Assembly: GCF_016862755.1 (NCBI RefSeq)
Contig: NZ_BONO01000026.1
Location: 1 to 64,000, forward strand
Source: Cellulomonas pakistanensis
Lineage (GTDB): Bacteria; Actinomycetota; Actinomycetes; Actinomycetales; Cellulomonadaceae
DNA: 64,000 bases
Direction of reading: 5' to 3'
Under the pieces are notes generated by a model. The model ran no database searches. It was not told the origin of the DNA and saw only the letters and a program-made list of their open reading frames with translations. A program made the position numbers and the translations under genes. Positions within the stretch are counted from its first letter, which is position 1; each line of letters starts with the position of its first letter. Below, piece after piece: positions 18,940 through 26,797 of this stretch.

Positions 18940-18970
18940 GCGCGGGCCGCTCCGACCGAGCGGCCCGCGC
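18940..18970 (+). terminator. Intercistronic hairpin (attenuator) in the ABC operon
   Basis: A perfect 13-bp stem (arms 18940-18952 and 18958-18970) with a 5-base loop lies in the 74-base gap between the binding-protein and permease genes. Such hairpins usually stabilise or partly terminate the message so that the binding protein is made in excess over the membrane parts. Confidence 0.55.
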
Positions 18971-18994
18971 CTCGCGCGTCACCGGGAAGAAGAG

Positions 18995-20128
18995 ATGACC
19001 TCCACCTCCACCACCGGTCCGCTGCAGCCCACGGGCGCCGCGGACGCGACCGCCCCCGGGGGCGACGCCGCACCCGGCCGCACGGAGCCCCGCAGGAAGA
19101 GCAGCGGCGGCGGTCTCGGCCGCTACCTGCTCGTGCGGTTCCTCCTGATCATCCCGACCGTGTTCATCCTGGTCACCGTCGTGTTCGTGCTCATGCGCGC
19201 GACCGGCGACCCGATCACGGCCGCCCAGGGCGGGCGCCTGCCCGCCGACCAGCTCGCCGAGCGGATCGCCCAGGCCGGCTACGACCGGCCGATCCTGGTC
19301 CAGTACTGGGAGTACCTCGGCAACATCCTGCAGGGCGACTTCGGCACCACCCTGAGCGACAGCCGGCCCGTGACCGAGGTGCTCACCACCTTCGGCGCCG
19401 CGACCCTCGAGCTCGCGTCCTACGCCCTGCTCGTCGCGTTCGTGGTCGGCATCCCGCTCGGCCTGGTCGCCGCGTACTTCCGCGACCGGTTCCACGACGC
19501 CGTGCTGCGCGTGTTCGCCATCGCGTGCTACGCCACGCCCGTGTTCTTCGCCGGCCTGCTGCTCAAGCTCGTGTTCGCGGTCCAGCTCGGCTGGCTGCCG
19601 GTGTCCGGGCGCGCCTCGACCCGCTCCGAGATCGAGATGCGCCGGCTGGAGAACCCGACCGGCATCTACCTGATCGACGCGATCCGCACCGGCAACGGCG
19701 AGGTCGTGGCGGACGTCCTCCAGCACGCGGTCCTGCCCGCGCTGGCGCTCGGCCTGCTCACCGCCGGCGTGTTCCTGCGCCTCGTGCGCACGAACGTCAT
19801 CGGCACGCTCGGCTCCGGCTACGTCGACGCGGCCCGGTCCCGCGGCGTCCGCGAGTCCCGCCTGCTCCGCAAGCACGCGTACAAGCCGGCGCTGATCCCG
19901 ATCATCACCGTCGTCGGCATGCAGGTCGCGATGCTGCTGGTCGGCGCGGTGCTCACCGAGACGACCTTCGAGTGGCGCGGCCTCGGCTTCCAGCTGTCCG
20001 AGTACCTGCAGGCGCGCGACTTCGTCGCCGTGCAGGGCATCGTCGTGCTGCTCGCCGTGATCGTCGCCGTGACGAACTTCCTCGTCGACGTCATCGCGGC
20101 GCTCATCGACCCGAGGGTGAGGTACTGA
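18995..20128 (+). CDS. Peptide ABC transporter permease, DppB/OppB type
   Basis: A 377-residue inner-membrane permease with six predicted helices. The N-terminal block GRYLLVRFLLIIPTVFILVT with the following FVLMRATGDP is typical of the B subunit, as is the EAA loop region around DAARSRGVRESRLLRKHAYK. About 45 hydrophilic residues precede the first helix. ATG 18995 follows GGGAAGAAGAG. It forms a heterodimer with the next gene product; the stops and starts are one base apart. Confidence 0.94.
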   Translation: MTSTSTTGPLQPTGAADATAPGGDAAPGRTEPRRKSSGGGLGRYLLVRFLLIIPTVFILVTVVFVLMRATGDPITAAQGGRLPADQLAERIAQAGYDRPILVQYWEYLGNILQGDFGTTLSDSRPVTEVLTTFGAATLELASYALLVAFVVGIPLGLVAAYFRDRFHDAVLRVFAIACYATPVFFAGLLLKLVFAVQLGWLPVSGRASTRSEIEMRRLENPTGIYLIDAIRTGNGEVVADVLQHAVLPALALGLLTAGVFLRLVRTNVIGTLGSGYVDAARSRGVRESRLLRKHAYKPALIPIITVVGMQVAMLLVGAVLTETTFEWRGLGFQLSEYLQARDFVAVQGIVVLLAVIVAVTNFLVDVIAALIDPRVRY

Positions 20129-20129
20129 C

Positions 20130-21191
20130 ATGGCGACCACCACCGCCCCCGGGGCCCCCGCCGGTGCGGCGCCGCGCCGCGGCTGGCGCCGGCTGCCCGT
20201 CGTGCACCAGCTCCGGCAGAGCGTCGGCCTGCAGCGCGGCATGCTGATCGCTGGCCTGGTGCTGACCGGGCTGCTGATCCTCACGGCCCTGCTCGCGCCG
20301 CTGCTGGCGCCCTACGGGTTCAACCAGCTCCGGGACGCCGACGGCGCTTTCGGCGCGCAGCAGCCCCCGTCCGCCGAGCACTGGCTCGGCACCACCGTCG
20401 GCGGCTTCGACGTGCTGTCCCGGGTGATCTACGGGTCGCGCACCGCGCTGCTCGTCATGATCATCGCGATCGCCGCCTCGCTGGTCATCGGTGTGCTGCT
20501 CGGCCTGGTCTCCGGCTACTTCGGCGGCTGGCTCGACCGGGTGCTCGTCGTGATCGCGGACGCGGTGTACGCGTTCCCGTCCCTGCTGCTCGCCATCGTG
20601 CTGGCCATCGTGATCAGCGGCGGGCAGTCCAGCATGTGGGGCGGCGTCCTCGCGGCGGCGCTCTCGATCACCGTCGTGTTCACGCCGCAGTACCTGCGGG
20701 TCGTGCGCGCGGAGACCATCCGGATCAAGTCCGAGGCGTTCGTCGAGTCCGCCCGCGTCATCGGCGCGAGCAACGGCCGGATCATGCTCAAGCACGTGCT
20801 GCGCAACGCCACCCGCACGCTGCCGCTGATCATCACGCTGAACGCGTCCGAGGCCGTGCTCACCCTCGCCGGCCTCGGCTTCCTCGGGTTCGGCATCGAG
20901 CCGACCCAGGCGGCCGAGTGGGGCTACGACCTCAACCGGGCCATCGCCGACGTCACGTCCGGCATCTGGTGGACCTCGGTGTTCCCGGGCCTCGCGATCG
21001 TGCTGTCCGTCCTGGGCATCACCCTGGTCGGCGAGTCCCTCAACGACCTGGCCGACCCCCGGCTGCGCACCCGCCGCGCGTCGGCGGACGTGACCGGCGA
21101 CGTCGCCGCGACCTCGGTCGTGCCCGGCGGCGCGCTGACCGCCCCCGGCGGACTGGAGGGCCTCGAGCCCGGGACGGAGGCGACCCGATGA
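20130..21191 (+). CDS. Peptide ABC transporter permease, DppC/OppC type
   Basis: The 353-residue C-type permease has an N-terminal helix (about residues 37-60), the usual periplasmic segment ending EHWLGTTVGGFDVLSRVIYG, five further helices and an EAA loop (ESARVIGASNGRIMLKHVLR) that contacts the ATPase. The last helix ends LVGESLNDLADPRLRTRR, the canonical C-terminus of this family, followed by about 50 extra residues. It starts one base after the DppB-type stop and its stop overlaps the ATPase start (ATGA). Confidence 0.94.
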   Translation: MATTTAPGAPAGAAPRRGWRRLPVVHQLRQSVGLQRGMLIAGLVLTGLLILTALLAPLLAPYGFNQLRDADGAFGAQQPPSAEHWLGTTVGGFDVLSRVIYGSRTALLVMIIAIAASLVIGVLLGLVSGYFGGWLDRVLVVIADAVYAFPSLLLAIVLAIVISGGQSSMWGGVLAAALSITVVFTPQYLRVVRAETIRIKSEAFVESARVIGASNGRIMLKHVLRNATRTLPLIITLNASEAVLTLAGLGFLGFGIEPTQAAEWGYDLNRAIADVTSGIWWTSVFPGLAIVLSVLGITLVGESLNDLADPRLRTRRASADVTGDVAATSVVPGGALTAPGGLEGLEPGTEATR

Positions 21192-22903
21192 CCGCGCCCA
21201 CGGGGACGACCCCCCAGCCGGCGACCGCGCCGGTGGTCGAGATCACGGACCTGTCGGTGTCCTTCGCCACCGACGCCGGCAACGTCCGCGCCGTCGACGG
21301 CGTCTCGCTGTCCGTCGCCGCCGGCGAGGTGCTGGCCGTCGTCGGCGAGTCCGGCTCCGGCAAGTCGGTCACGGCGAAGACCCTGCTGGGCCTCCTGCCC
21401 TCGACCGCCACCACCCGCGGCGCCGTCGTGCTGTCCTCCCGGGACGGCGCGGTCCGCAGCGACGTCGTGGCGCTGGACGGCTCGGCGCTCCGGCAGGTCC
21501 GGGGACGGGACGCCGCCATGGTGTTCCAGGAGCCGTCCACGGCGCTGAACCCGGTGTACCCGATCGGCTGGCAGATCATCGAGGGCCTGCGCGCCCACCA
21601 GAAGATCGGCCGTGCCGAGGCCCGGGCCAAGGCCGTCGACATCCTGCGCCGGGTCGGCATCCCCGACCCGGAGCACCGGATCGACCACTACCCGCACCAG
21701 TTCTCCGGCGGCCAGAAGCAGCGCATCGTCATCGCCCAGGCGCTGGTGCTCGACCCCGGCGTGATCATCGCCGACGAGCCGACCACCGCCCTCGACGTGA
21801 CCGTGCAGGCCGAGATCCTCGACCTGCTCCGGCGCTGCCGCGACGAGTTCGGCGCGGCCATCGTGCTCATCACGCACAACATGGGCGTCGTCGCCGACCT
21901 CGCCGACCGCGTGGCCGTGATGTACCAGGGGAAGGTCGTCGAGCAGGCGCCGGTGCGCGACCTGTTCGGCTCCCCGCAGCACGAGTACACCCGGTCGCTC
22001 CTCGACGCCGTGCCGCGCATCGGCGGGGGCGGCGAGCACGCCCGCGCCCGCGCCGCCGCCCGGCCCGCCGGGTGGGCGGACCAGGCGCCGGTCGTCGAGG
22101 CGAAGGAGGTGGAGATCGTCTACCCGGGGCGGCTCCGGCAGCCCGGGTTCCGCGCGGTCGACAAGGTCTCGCTGGCCATCCGGCCCGGCGAGGTCGTCGG
22201 CCTCGTCGGCGAGTCCGGCTCGGGCAAGACCACCATCGGGCGCGCGATCGCCGGCCTCACCAAGGTGACCGGCGGCTCGCTCCAGGTGCTCGGGCTCGAG
22301 ATGAACGGCGTGCGCGAGCGCGCGCTGCGGCCCGTCCGGCCGCGCATCGGGTTCGTGTTCCAGGACCCGGCGACGTCGTTCAACCCGCTGCTCACCATCG
22401 CCGAGTGCGTGGCCGAGCCGCTGGTCGTGCACGGCCGGGCGCGCGACGCCCGGGCCGCGCGCGCGAAGGTCGACGAGCTGCTCGAGTCCGTGCAGCTGCC
22501 GCGGTCCTACGGCGACCGCTTCCCGCACGAGCTGTCCGGCGGCCAGCGCCAGCGCGCGTCGCTCGCCCGGGCCCTCGCGCTGGACCCGGAGCTGCTCATC
22601 GCCGACGAGCCCACCTCGGCGCTCGACGTGTCGGTGCAGGCCCGGGTGCTGGAGCTGTTCTCCGAGCTGCAGGAGCAGCTCGGGTTCGCCTGCCTGTTCA
22701 TCAGCCACGACCTGGCGGTCGTCGACCTGCTCGCCGACCGGATCGCGGTGCTGCACCGCGGGCGGCTGGTCGAGGAGGGCACCGGCGAGCAGGTGCTCGG
22801 CAGCCCCCGCGAGGAGTACACGCAGCGGCTGCTCGCCAGCCTGCCCGTGCCGGACCCGGCCGAGCAGGCCCGGCGGCGCGAGGCGTGGCGGGCCCTGGCC
22901 TGA
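21188..22903 (+). CDS. Peptide ABC transporter ATPase, DppD-DppF fusion
   Basis: One 571-residue protein carries both nucleotide-binding domains that are separate genes in many species. Domain 1 has Walker A GESGSGKS, signature FSGGQKQR and Walker B IIADEPTTALD; domain 2 has GESGSGKTT, LSGGQRQR and LIADEPTSALD. All catalytic motifs are intact. It powers import through the two permeases encoded immediately upstream. It begins in an ATGA overlap with the permease stop and ends the operon, followed by a long hairpin. Confidence 0.95.
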   Translation: MTAPTGTTPQPATAPVVEITDLSVSFATDAGNVRAVDGVSLSVAAGEVLAVVGESGSGKSVTAKTLLGLLPSTATTRGAVVLSSRDGAVRSDVVALDGSALRQVRGRDAAMVFQEPSTALNPVYPIGWQIIEGLRAHQKIGRAEARAKAVDILRRVGIPDPEHRIDHYPHQFSGGQKQRIVIAQALVLDPGVIIADEPTTALDVTVQAEILDLLRRCRDEFGAAIVLITHNMGVVADLADRVAVMYQGKVVEQAPVRDLFGSPQHEYTRSLLDAVPRIGGGGEHARARAAARPAGWADQAPVVEAKEVEIVYPGRLRQPGFRAVDKVSLAIRPGEVVGLVGESGSGKTTIGRAIAGLTKVTGGSLQVLGLEMNGVRERALRPVRPRIGFVFQDPATSFNPLLTIAECVAEPLVVHGRARDARAARAKVDELLESVQLPRSYGDRFPHELSGGQRQRASLARALALDPELLIADEPTSALDVSVQARVLELFSELQEQLGFACLFISHDLAVVDLLADRIAVLHRGRLVEEGTGEQVLGSPREEYTQRLLASLPVPDPAEQARRREAWRALA

Positions 22904-22933
22904 CGCACGGGCGCGTCGCGGCACCCGCGGCAC

Positions 22934-22977
22934 CCGCAGGGGCGCGCTCCCGGACACCCGGGGGCGCGCCCCTGCGG
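22934..22977. terminator. Hairpin ending the peptide ABC operon
   Basis: Perfect 14-bp arms (22934-22947 and 22964-22977) enclose a 16-base loop that itself contains a short CCCGG/CCGGG stem. It lies between the converging ABC operon and the VOC gene and probably terminates both. Confidence 0.6.
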
Positions 22978-23066
22978 CGTGCCCGGGGCGAGCTCGCCGG
23001 TTCCGCGGTCCCGCGCGGCGCGCCACCGGCGACCTCGCGCGCAGCCCGGCGACCTCGAGCACGGAC

Positions 23067-23471
23067 TCAGGCCGGGAACACGCAGAACTCGTCGCCCTCG
23101 GGGTCGGCGAGGACGACCCAGCCGTCGTGCTCCGCGACCACCGCGGCCCCGCGTCCGACCAGCTCGGCGACACCCGCCGCCAGGTCCGGCACGGTGAGGT
23201 CGAGGTGCACGCGGTTCTTCACGACCTTCGGCTCGGGGACGCGCTGGAACCAGATCCGCGGGCCCGCCGCGGCGCCAGGACCGGCGGCGGGGTCCGGCTC
23301 GACCAGCACGGTCGGGTCGTCCTCCGGGTCGTCGACGCCCGCGGCGCGGAGCCGCGCCAGCTCGGCCTCGTCGTAGGGCGCGACCCGGTACCCGTCGAGC
23401 GTCTCCGCCCACCAGCGGGCGAGCGAGGCGGGGTGCGAGCAGTCGACGACGACGTCGCGCAGGGCGGCCAC
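23067..23471 (-). CDS. Glyoxalase/VOC-fold family protein
   Basis: The 134-residue protein matches the glyoxalase-like domain type common in actinobacteria: DVVVDCSHPASLARWWAETL at the N-terminus, a RIWFQRVPEPKVVKNRVHLDL strand pair in the middle and ADPEGDEFCVFPA at the end. The His in HLDL and Glu/Asp near the end are candidate metal ligands of the paired beta-alpha-beta-beta-beta modules. Substrate unknown; relatives are usually of unknown function. GTG start at 23471. Single gene, converging with the ABC operon. Confidence 0.85.
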   Translation of the reverse strand: MAALRDVVVDCSHPASLARWWAETLDGYRVAPYDEAELARLRAAGVDDPEDDPTVLVEPDPAAGPGAAAGPRIWFQRVPEPKVVKNRVHLDLTVPDLAAGVAELVGRGAAVVAEHDGWVVLADPEGDEFCVFPA

Positions 23472-23554
23472 GGCACCGACCCTACGACCGCCACCTCACA
23501 CCCCGCCCGGCCCGGAGCCTCGCCCCCGCCCGTGCCTGTCCCCAGCCGCGCTCC

Positions 23555-23624
23555 CCGAGACCCACTGATCCGCGCGAGACCCACTCCCGGGACCGGTGCC
23601 CTCGGTCGGATCAGTGGGTCTCGG
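23555..23624. repeat. 18-bp inverted repeat with a third internal arm copy
   Basis: Arms 23555-23572 and 23607-23624 are perfectly complementary. The 34-base spacer holds a direct copy of part of the left arm (CGAGACCCACT, ending at 23585). Here the flanking genes diverge (VOC leftward, NERD rightward), so the element is in a shared upstream region and may be regulatory rather than a terminator. Confidence 0.55.
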
Positions 23625-23725
23625 GCCGCGCGCCGGGACCCCGGCACGCGGGTTCCCGTGGTCCGTGCAGCGATTCCGCTCAGCACCGGGCCCTCGCGTA
23701 CCGATAGGTCCCGTGGGGTGAGGAC

Positions 23726-24673
23726 ATGGACCAGGGCATCGGCACGGAACGCACCGAGCGGCGCATGCGCCGCCGCGGACTCCGACGCGCGGCGAACGGC
23801 CGCGCGACCGGCGTGCCGTCGGCGCGCCCCGAGGTGGACCGGTCCGACGACTGGTTCGACGCCTGGCTGACCGAGGCCGCCGAGGTCGCCGGCGCGCGCG
23901 GCGCTCTCGCCGACGCCGGGGCGGCGGGCTGGACCGTCCTGCACGACCTGCACCGGCCGGGCGCCTCCGACGCGAGCCTCGAGCACGTGGCGGTCGGCCC
24001 GGGCGGGGTCGTCGTCATCGGGTCCGTGCGCTGGACCGGTGCGATCGCCGTCGCGGACGGCACGCTGCGGCACCAGGGCTACGGCCGGACGACCGACGTG
24101 ACCGCGGTCGCCGACGCGGCGGGTGCCGTCACGGCGCTGCTCGCGCCGGCGCACCGGCGCGCCGTCCAGGCCGTCGTCTGGCTCAGCGGGCGCGAGCTGG
24201 CGCCGACCGCGGTGCGCGGCGGGGCGACGGCGGTGGGTGAGCGGGAGCTCGCGGCGCACCTCGTCGCGCTGCCGCCGGTGTTCTCCGCCGAGGACGTGGC
24301 GCTGGTGGTCGAGTACCTCACCGGCGAGCTGGCAGGCCCCGCCGGCCCGGATCAGCTGACGGTCGACGACGTGTTCCGTCCCGCGGCCGTGTGGCGGACG
24401 GGCGCCGACGCAGCGACCCGGACGGCGGACACCCGCGCCACCGACGCGGTCGCGACCCCGCCCCGGGCCGACGCCGTCCCGCGCTACGCGCAGCCCGCCA
24501 ACCGGGCGGTCGCGGGGCTGCACGCCGGCCAGGCCGAGGCGCACGCCGACGGGCCGGGCACGGCCGCGCCCCGTGGCGCGCGCGGCGACGCTGCGCTGCG
24601 GGTCGGGCTGGTGGTCCTCGGGCTGCTGACCGTCGGCAACGTCCTCCTGGCGTGGCTCGACGCGGCGCACTGA
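23726..24673 (+). CDS. Degenerate NERD-domain protein with C-terminal membrane anchor
   Basis: Residues about 45-180 resemble the nuclease-related domain (NERD): a conserved Ala/Gly helix, WTVLHDLHRPG, and the SLEHVAVGPGGVVVIGSVRW block. In active-looking NERD proteins that last block reads ID(S/T)KxW; here the Asp is Gly and the Lys is Val, so key nuclease-type residues are missing. The 315-residue protein ends in one membrane helix (VGLVVLGLLTVGNVLLAWL). ATG 23726 follows GGTGAGG. The protein may be a binding or scaffold derivative. Fold assignment moderately sure, inactivity inferred from the motif. Confidence 0.68.
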   Translation: MDQGIGTERTERRMRRRGLRRAANGRATGVPSARPEVDRSDDWFDAWLTEAAEVAGARGALADAGAAGWTVLHDLHRPGASDASLEHVAVGPGGVVVIGSVRWTGAIAVADGTLRHQGYGRTTDVTAVADAAGAVTALLAPAHRRAVQAVVWLSGRELAPTAVRGGATAVGERELAAHLVALPPVFSAEDVALVVEYLTGELAGPAGPDQLTVDDVFRPAAVWRTGADAATRTADTRATDAVATPPRADAVPRYAQPANRAVAGLHAGQAEAHADGPGTAAPRGARGDAALRVGLVVLGLLTVGNVLLAWLDAAH

Positions 24674-24710
24674 CGACCTACGGACCCCGGGACGCCCGCC
24701 GCAACGCGAC

Positions 24711-24724
24711 GTGATCCGCGTCAC
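24711..24724. promoter_or_regulatory. CRP/GlxR-like half-site pair upstream of the flavin reductase gene
   Basis: GTGA-N6-TCAC (24711-24724) has the spacing of CRP-family operators (TGTGA-N6-TCACA) and lies about 52 bases before the start at 24776. The outer bases deviate, so this is a weak candidate. Confidence 0.3.
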
Positions 24725-24775
24725 GCTCGCGCGGCGCCGGGATGACCGGCCCGCCGGCCGCGGTTCGATGTCGTC

Positions 24776-25900
24776 GTGAGCCTGCTGATGAGCCCCCTGA
24801 CCCTGCGCGGCACGACCTTCCGGAACCGGGTCTGGCTGGCGCCGATGTGCCAGTACTCCGCGGACGGGGACGGCGTGCCGACGGACTGGCACCTCGCGCA
24901 CCTGGGCGCCCGTGCCGTCGGCGGCTTCGGCCTCGTGCTCGCCGAGGCGACCGCCGTCGTCCCGGAGGGCCGCATCTCCCCGCAGGACGTCGGCATCTGG
25001 GGCGACGAGCACGTCGCCGCGTGGCGCCGGATCACCGACTTCGTCCGCAGCCGCGGCGCCGTCGTCGGCGTGCAGCTCGCCCACGCGGGGCGCAAGGCCT
25101 CGACGTACCGCGGGTTCGGCGAGGGCTCGGGCACCGTGCCCGCCGGGGCCGGCGGCTGGGAGACGGTCGCGCCGTCGGACGTCGCGTTCGCCGGGTACGC
25201 CGCGCCGCGGGAGCTGACGCCGGAGCAGGTCGCGGAGGTCCCCGGGCAGTTCGCGGCCGCCACCCGCCGCGCGCTCGACGCCGGGTTCGACCTGGTCGAG
25301 GTGCACGCGGCGCACGGGTACCTGCTGCACCAGTTCCTCTCCCCGCTGTCGAACCACCGCACGGACGCCTGGGGCGGCGACCTCGCCGGGCGGGCCCGCC
25401 TGCTGCTCGACACCGTCGACGCGGTCCGCGCGGTGCTGCCCGAGGACCGGCCGCTGCTCGTCCGGGTGTCCGCCACCGACTGGACCGAGGGCGGCCTGAC
25501 GGTCGAGGACGTCGCGCAGGTGGCGGTCTGGCTGCGCGAGCACGGCGTCGACCTGGTCGACGTCTCGACCGGCGGCAACGTGCACGCCTCGATCCCGGTC
25601 GGCCCGGGCTACCAGGTGCCGGCCGCCCGGGCGATCCGCGAGACCGCCGGCGTGCCGACCTCCGCGGTCGGGCTGATCACGACCCCCGAGCAGGCCGAGC
25701 AGGTGCTCGCCGAGGGGTCCGCCGACGTGGTCATGCTGGGGCGCCCCGCGCTGTTCGACCCGCACTGGCCGCTGCGCGCCGCGCACGCCCTCGACGACAA
25801 GACGCCCACGCTCGAGCACGCCGGCGACGCCGACGCGACCGTCGTCCCGGGCCAGCCGACCGGGTGGCCCGTGCAGTACGCGCGGGGTCACTGGGCCTGA
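24776..25900 (+). CDS. NADH:flavin oxidoreductase, Old Yellow Enzyme (YqjM-like)
   Basis: A 374-residue FMN TIM barrel that reduces activated C=C bonds with NAD(P)H. Typical segments: FRNRVWLAPMCQYSADGDG with the YqjM-class Cys near the flavin, VQLAHAGRKAS, VEVHAAHGYLLHQFLSPLSN carrying the active-site His pair region, RVSATDW, and VMLGRPALFDPHWPLRAA at the end. The GTG at 24776 is used; an ATG at 24788 would remove four residues and neither has a convincing ribosome site. It stands alone, with a hairpin downstream. Physiological substrate unknown. Confidence 0.92.
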   Translation: MSLLMSPLTLRGTTFRNRVWLAPMCQYSADGDGVPTDWHLAHLGARAVGGFGLVLAEATAVVPEGRISPQDVGIWGDEHVAAWRRITDFVRSRGAVVGVQLAHAGRKASTYRGFGEGSGTVPAGAGGWETVAPSDVAFAGYAAPRELTPEQVAEVPGQFAAATRRALDAGFDLVEVHAAHGYLLHQFLSPLSNHRTDAWGGDLAGRARLLLDTVDAVRAVLPEDRPLLVRVSATDWTEGGLTVEDVAQVAVWLREHGVDLVDVSTGGNVHASIPVGPGYQVPAARAIRETAGVPTSAVGLITTPEQAEQVLAEGSADVVMLGRPALFDPHWPLRAAHALDDKTPTLEHAGDADATVVPGQPTGWPVQYARGHWA

Positions 25901-25921
25901 CGCACGGCCCGGTCGCGCGGA

Positions 25922-25960
25922 CGCCCGCCCGGGTCACCTCCACGGTGGCGCGGGCGGGCG
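25922..25960. terminator. Hairpin between converging genes
   Basis: Perfect 10-bp arms (25922-25931 and 25951-25960) with a 19-base spacer containing an additional CACC/GGTG pairing, placed between the converging flavin reductase and DUF2510 genes. Confidence 0.55.
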
Positions 25961-25972
25961 CCTGCGCCGCGC

Positions 25973-26644
25973 TCAGGTGGTCAGGGCACCGGAGGCGAGC
26001 AGGTACGCGAGCACGACCGTGACGGCCGTGCCCACGACGACGGCGAACACCGCGCGACCGCGCCCGTGGCCGCCGACCCGGCCCCGGCGGATCGCCCACA
26101 GGCCGAGCCAGACGGCGACCGGCCCGAGCGGCCACACCAGCAGCGCGAGCAGGCCCACGTAGCCGGCCGCGATCGACTGCCAGGACCGGCCGGTCGGGAG
26201 CAGCCAGTGCACGGGGTCCCCGGGACGGGCGCCCAGCCGCTCGGGCTCCGGGTACCAGGCGGTCGCGGGGGCGGCGGCGTACGGGCTGCCGCCGTGCGCC
26301 CCGGCCGGGGCGGCGTACGGGTGGCCGACCTCGGACGCGGGCGCGGCGGACGGTCGCGGGCGCGCGTGCGCCGGCGCCCCGGCGTTGGCCGCCGCGTGCG
26401 CCCCGGGCGGGCGGTGGGCGGGGGCGTCGAGCGCGGCGAACGGCGCCGCGACGGCAGCGGGGACCGGGGCCGGCACCGGCACGACCGGCCGCGCCTCCGG
26501 GTCCGGAGCCGTGTGCTCCGTCCACGCCGCGCCGTCGAACCAGCGCAGCACGCCGGCCGTCACCCCGTCGGGGTACCACCCGGCGGGCGGCAGCGGCAGC
26601 GCCTCGGTCATGCTGACACTCTCGGCGGGGGCGGCGTCGGACAT
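25973..26644 (-). CDS. DUF2510 membrane protein
   Basis: The N-terminus carries a DUF2510 module (PAGWYPDGVTAGVLRWFDGA followed by AWTEHT), a short Trp-rich domain common in actinobacterial membrane proteins of unknown role. A long Pro/Ala-rich linker (about residues 55-150) leads to two C-terminal helices (IAAGYVGLLALLVWPLGPVA and AVFAVVVGTAVTVVLAYLLA). Start 26644 is used because codons before the alternative ATG 26611 show coding-like third-position GC; ribosome sites do not decide. No partner gene suggests a function. Confidence 0.78.
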   Translation of the reverse strand: MSDAAPAESVSMTEALPLPPAGWYPDGVTAGVLRWFDGAAWTEHTAPDPEARPVVPVPAPVPAAVAAPFAALDAPAHRPPGAHAAANAGAPAHARPRPSAAPASEVGHPYAAPAGAHGGSPYAAAPATAWYPEPERLGARPGDPVHWLLPTGRSWQSIAAGYVGLLALLVWPLGPVAVWLGLWAIRRGRVGGHGRGRAVFAVVVGTAVTVVLAYLLASGALTT

Positions 26645-26797
26645 GACCCGTTCGGCGCCGCAGTCCCCCGTTCGGCGCAGCGCACCCCCTCCCGACGCGC
26701 CCGCGCGCCGTAACCCCCCGGACACCTTCCGCGCGTACCGTCCCCCCACCGGCCGCGTGGAGGCGTCCGGACGGGACCGCGTCGGGAGGGAGAGCCG

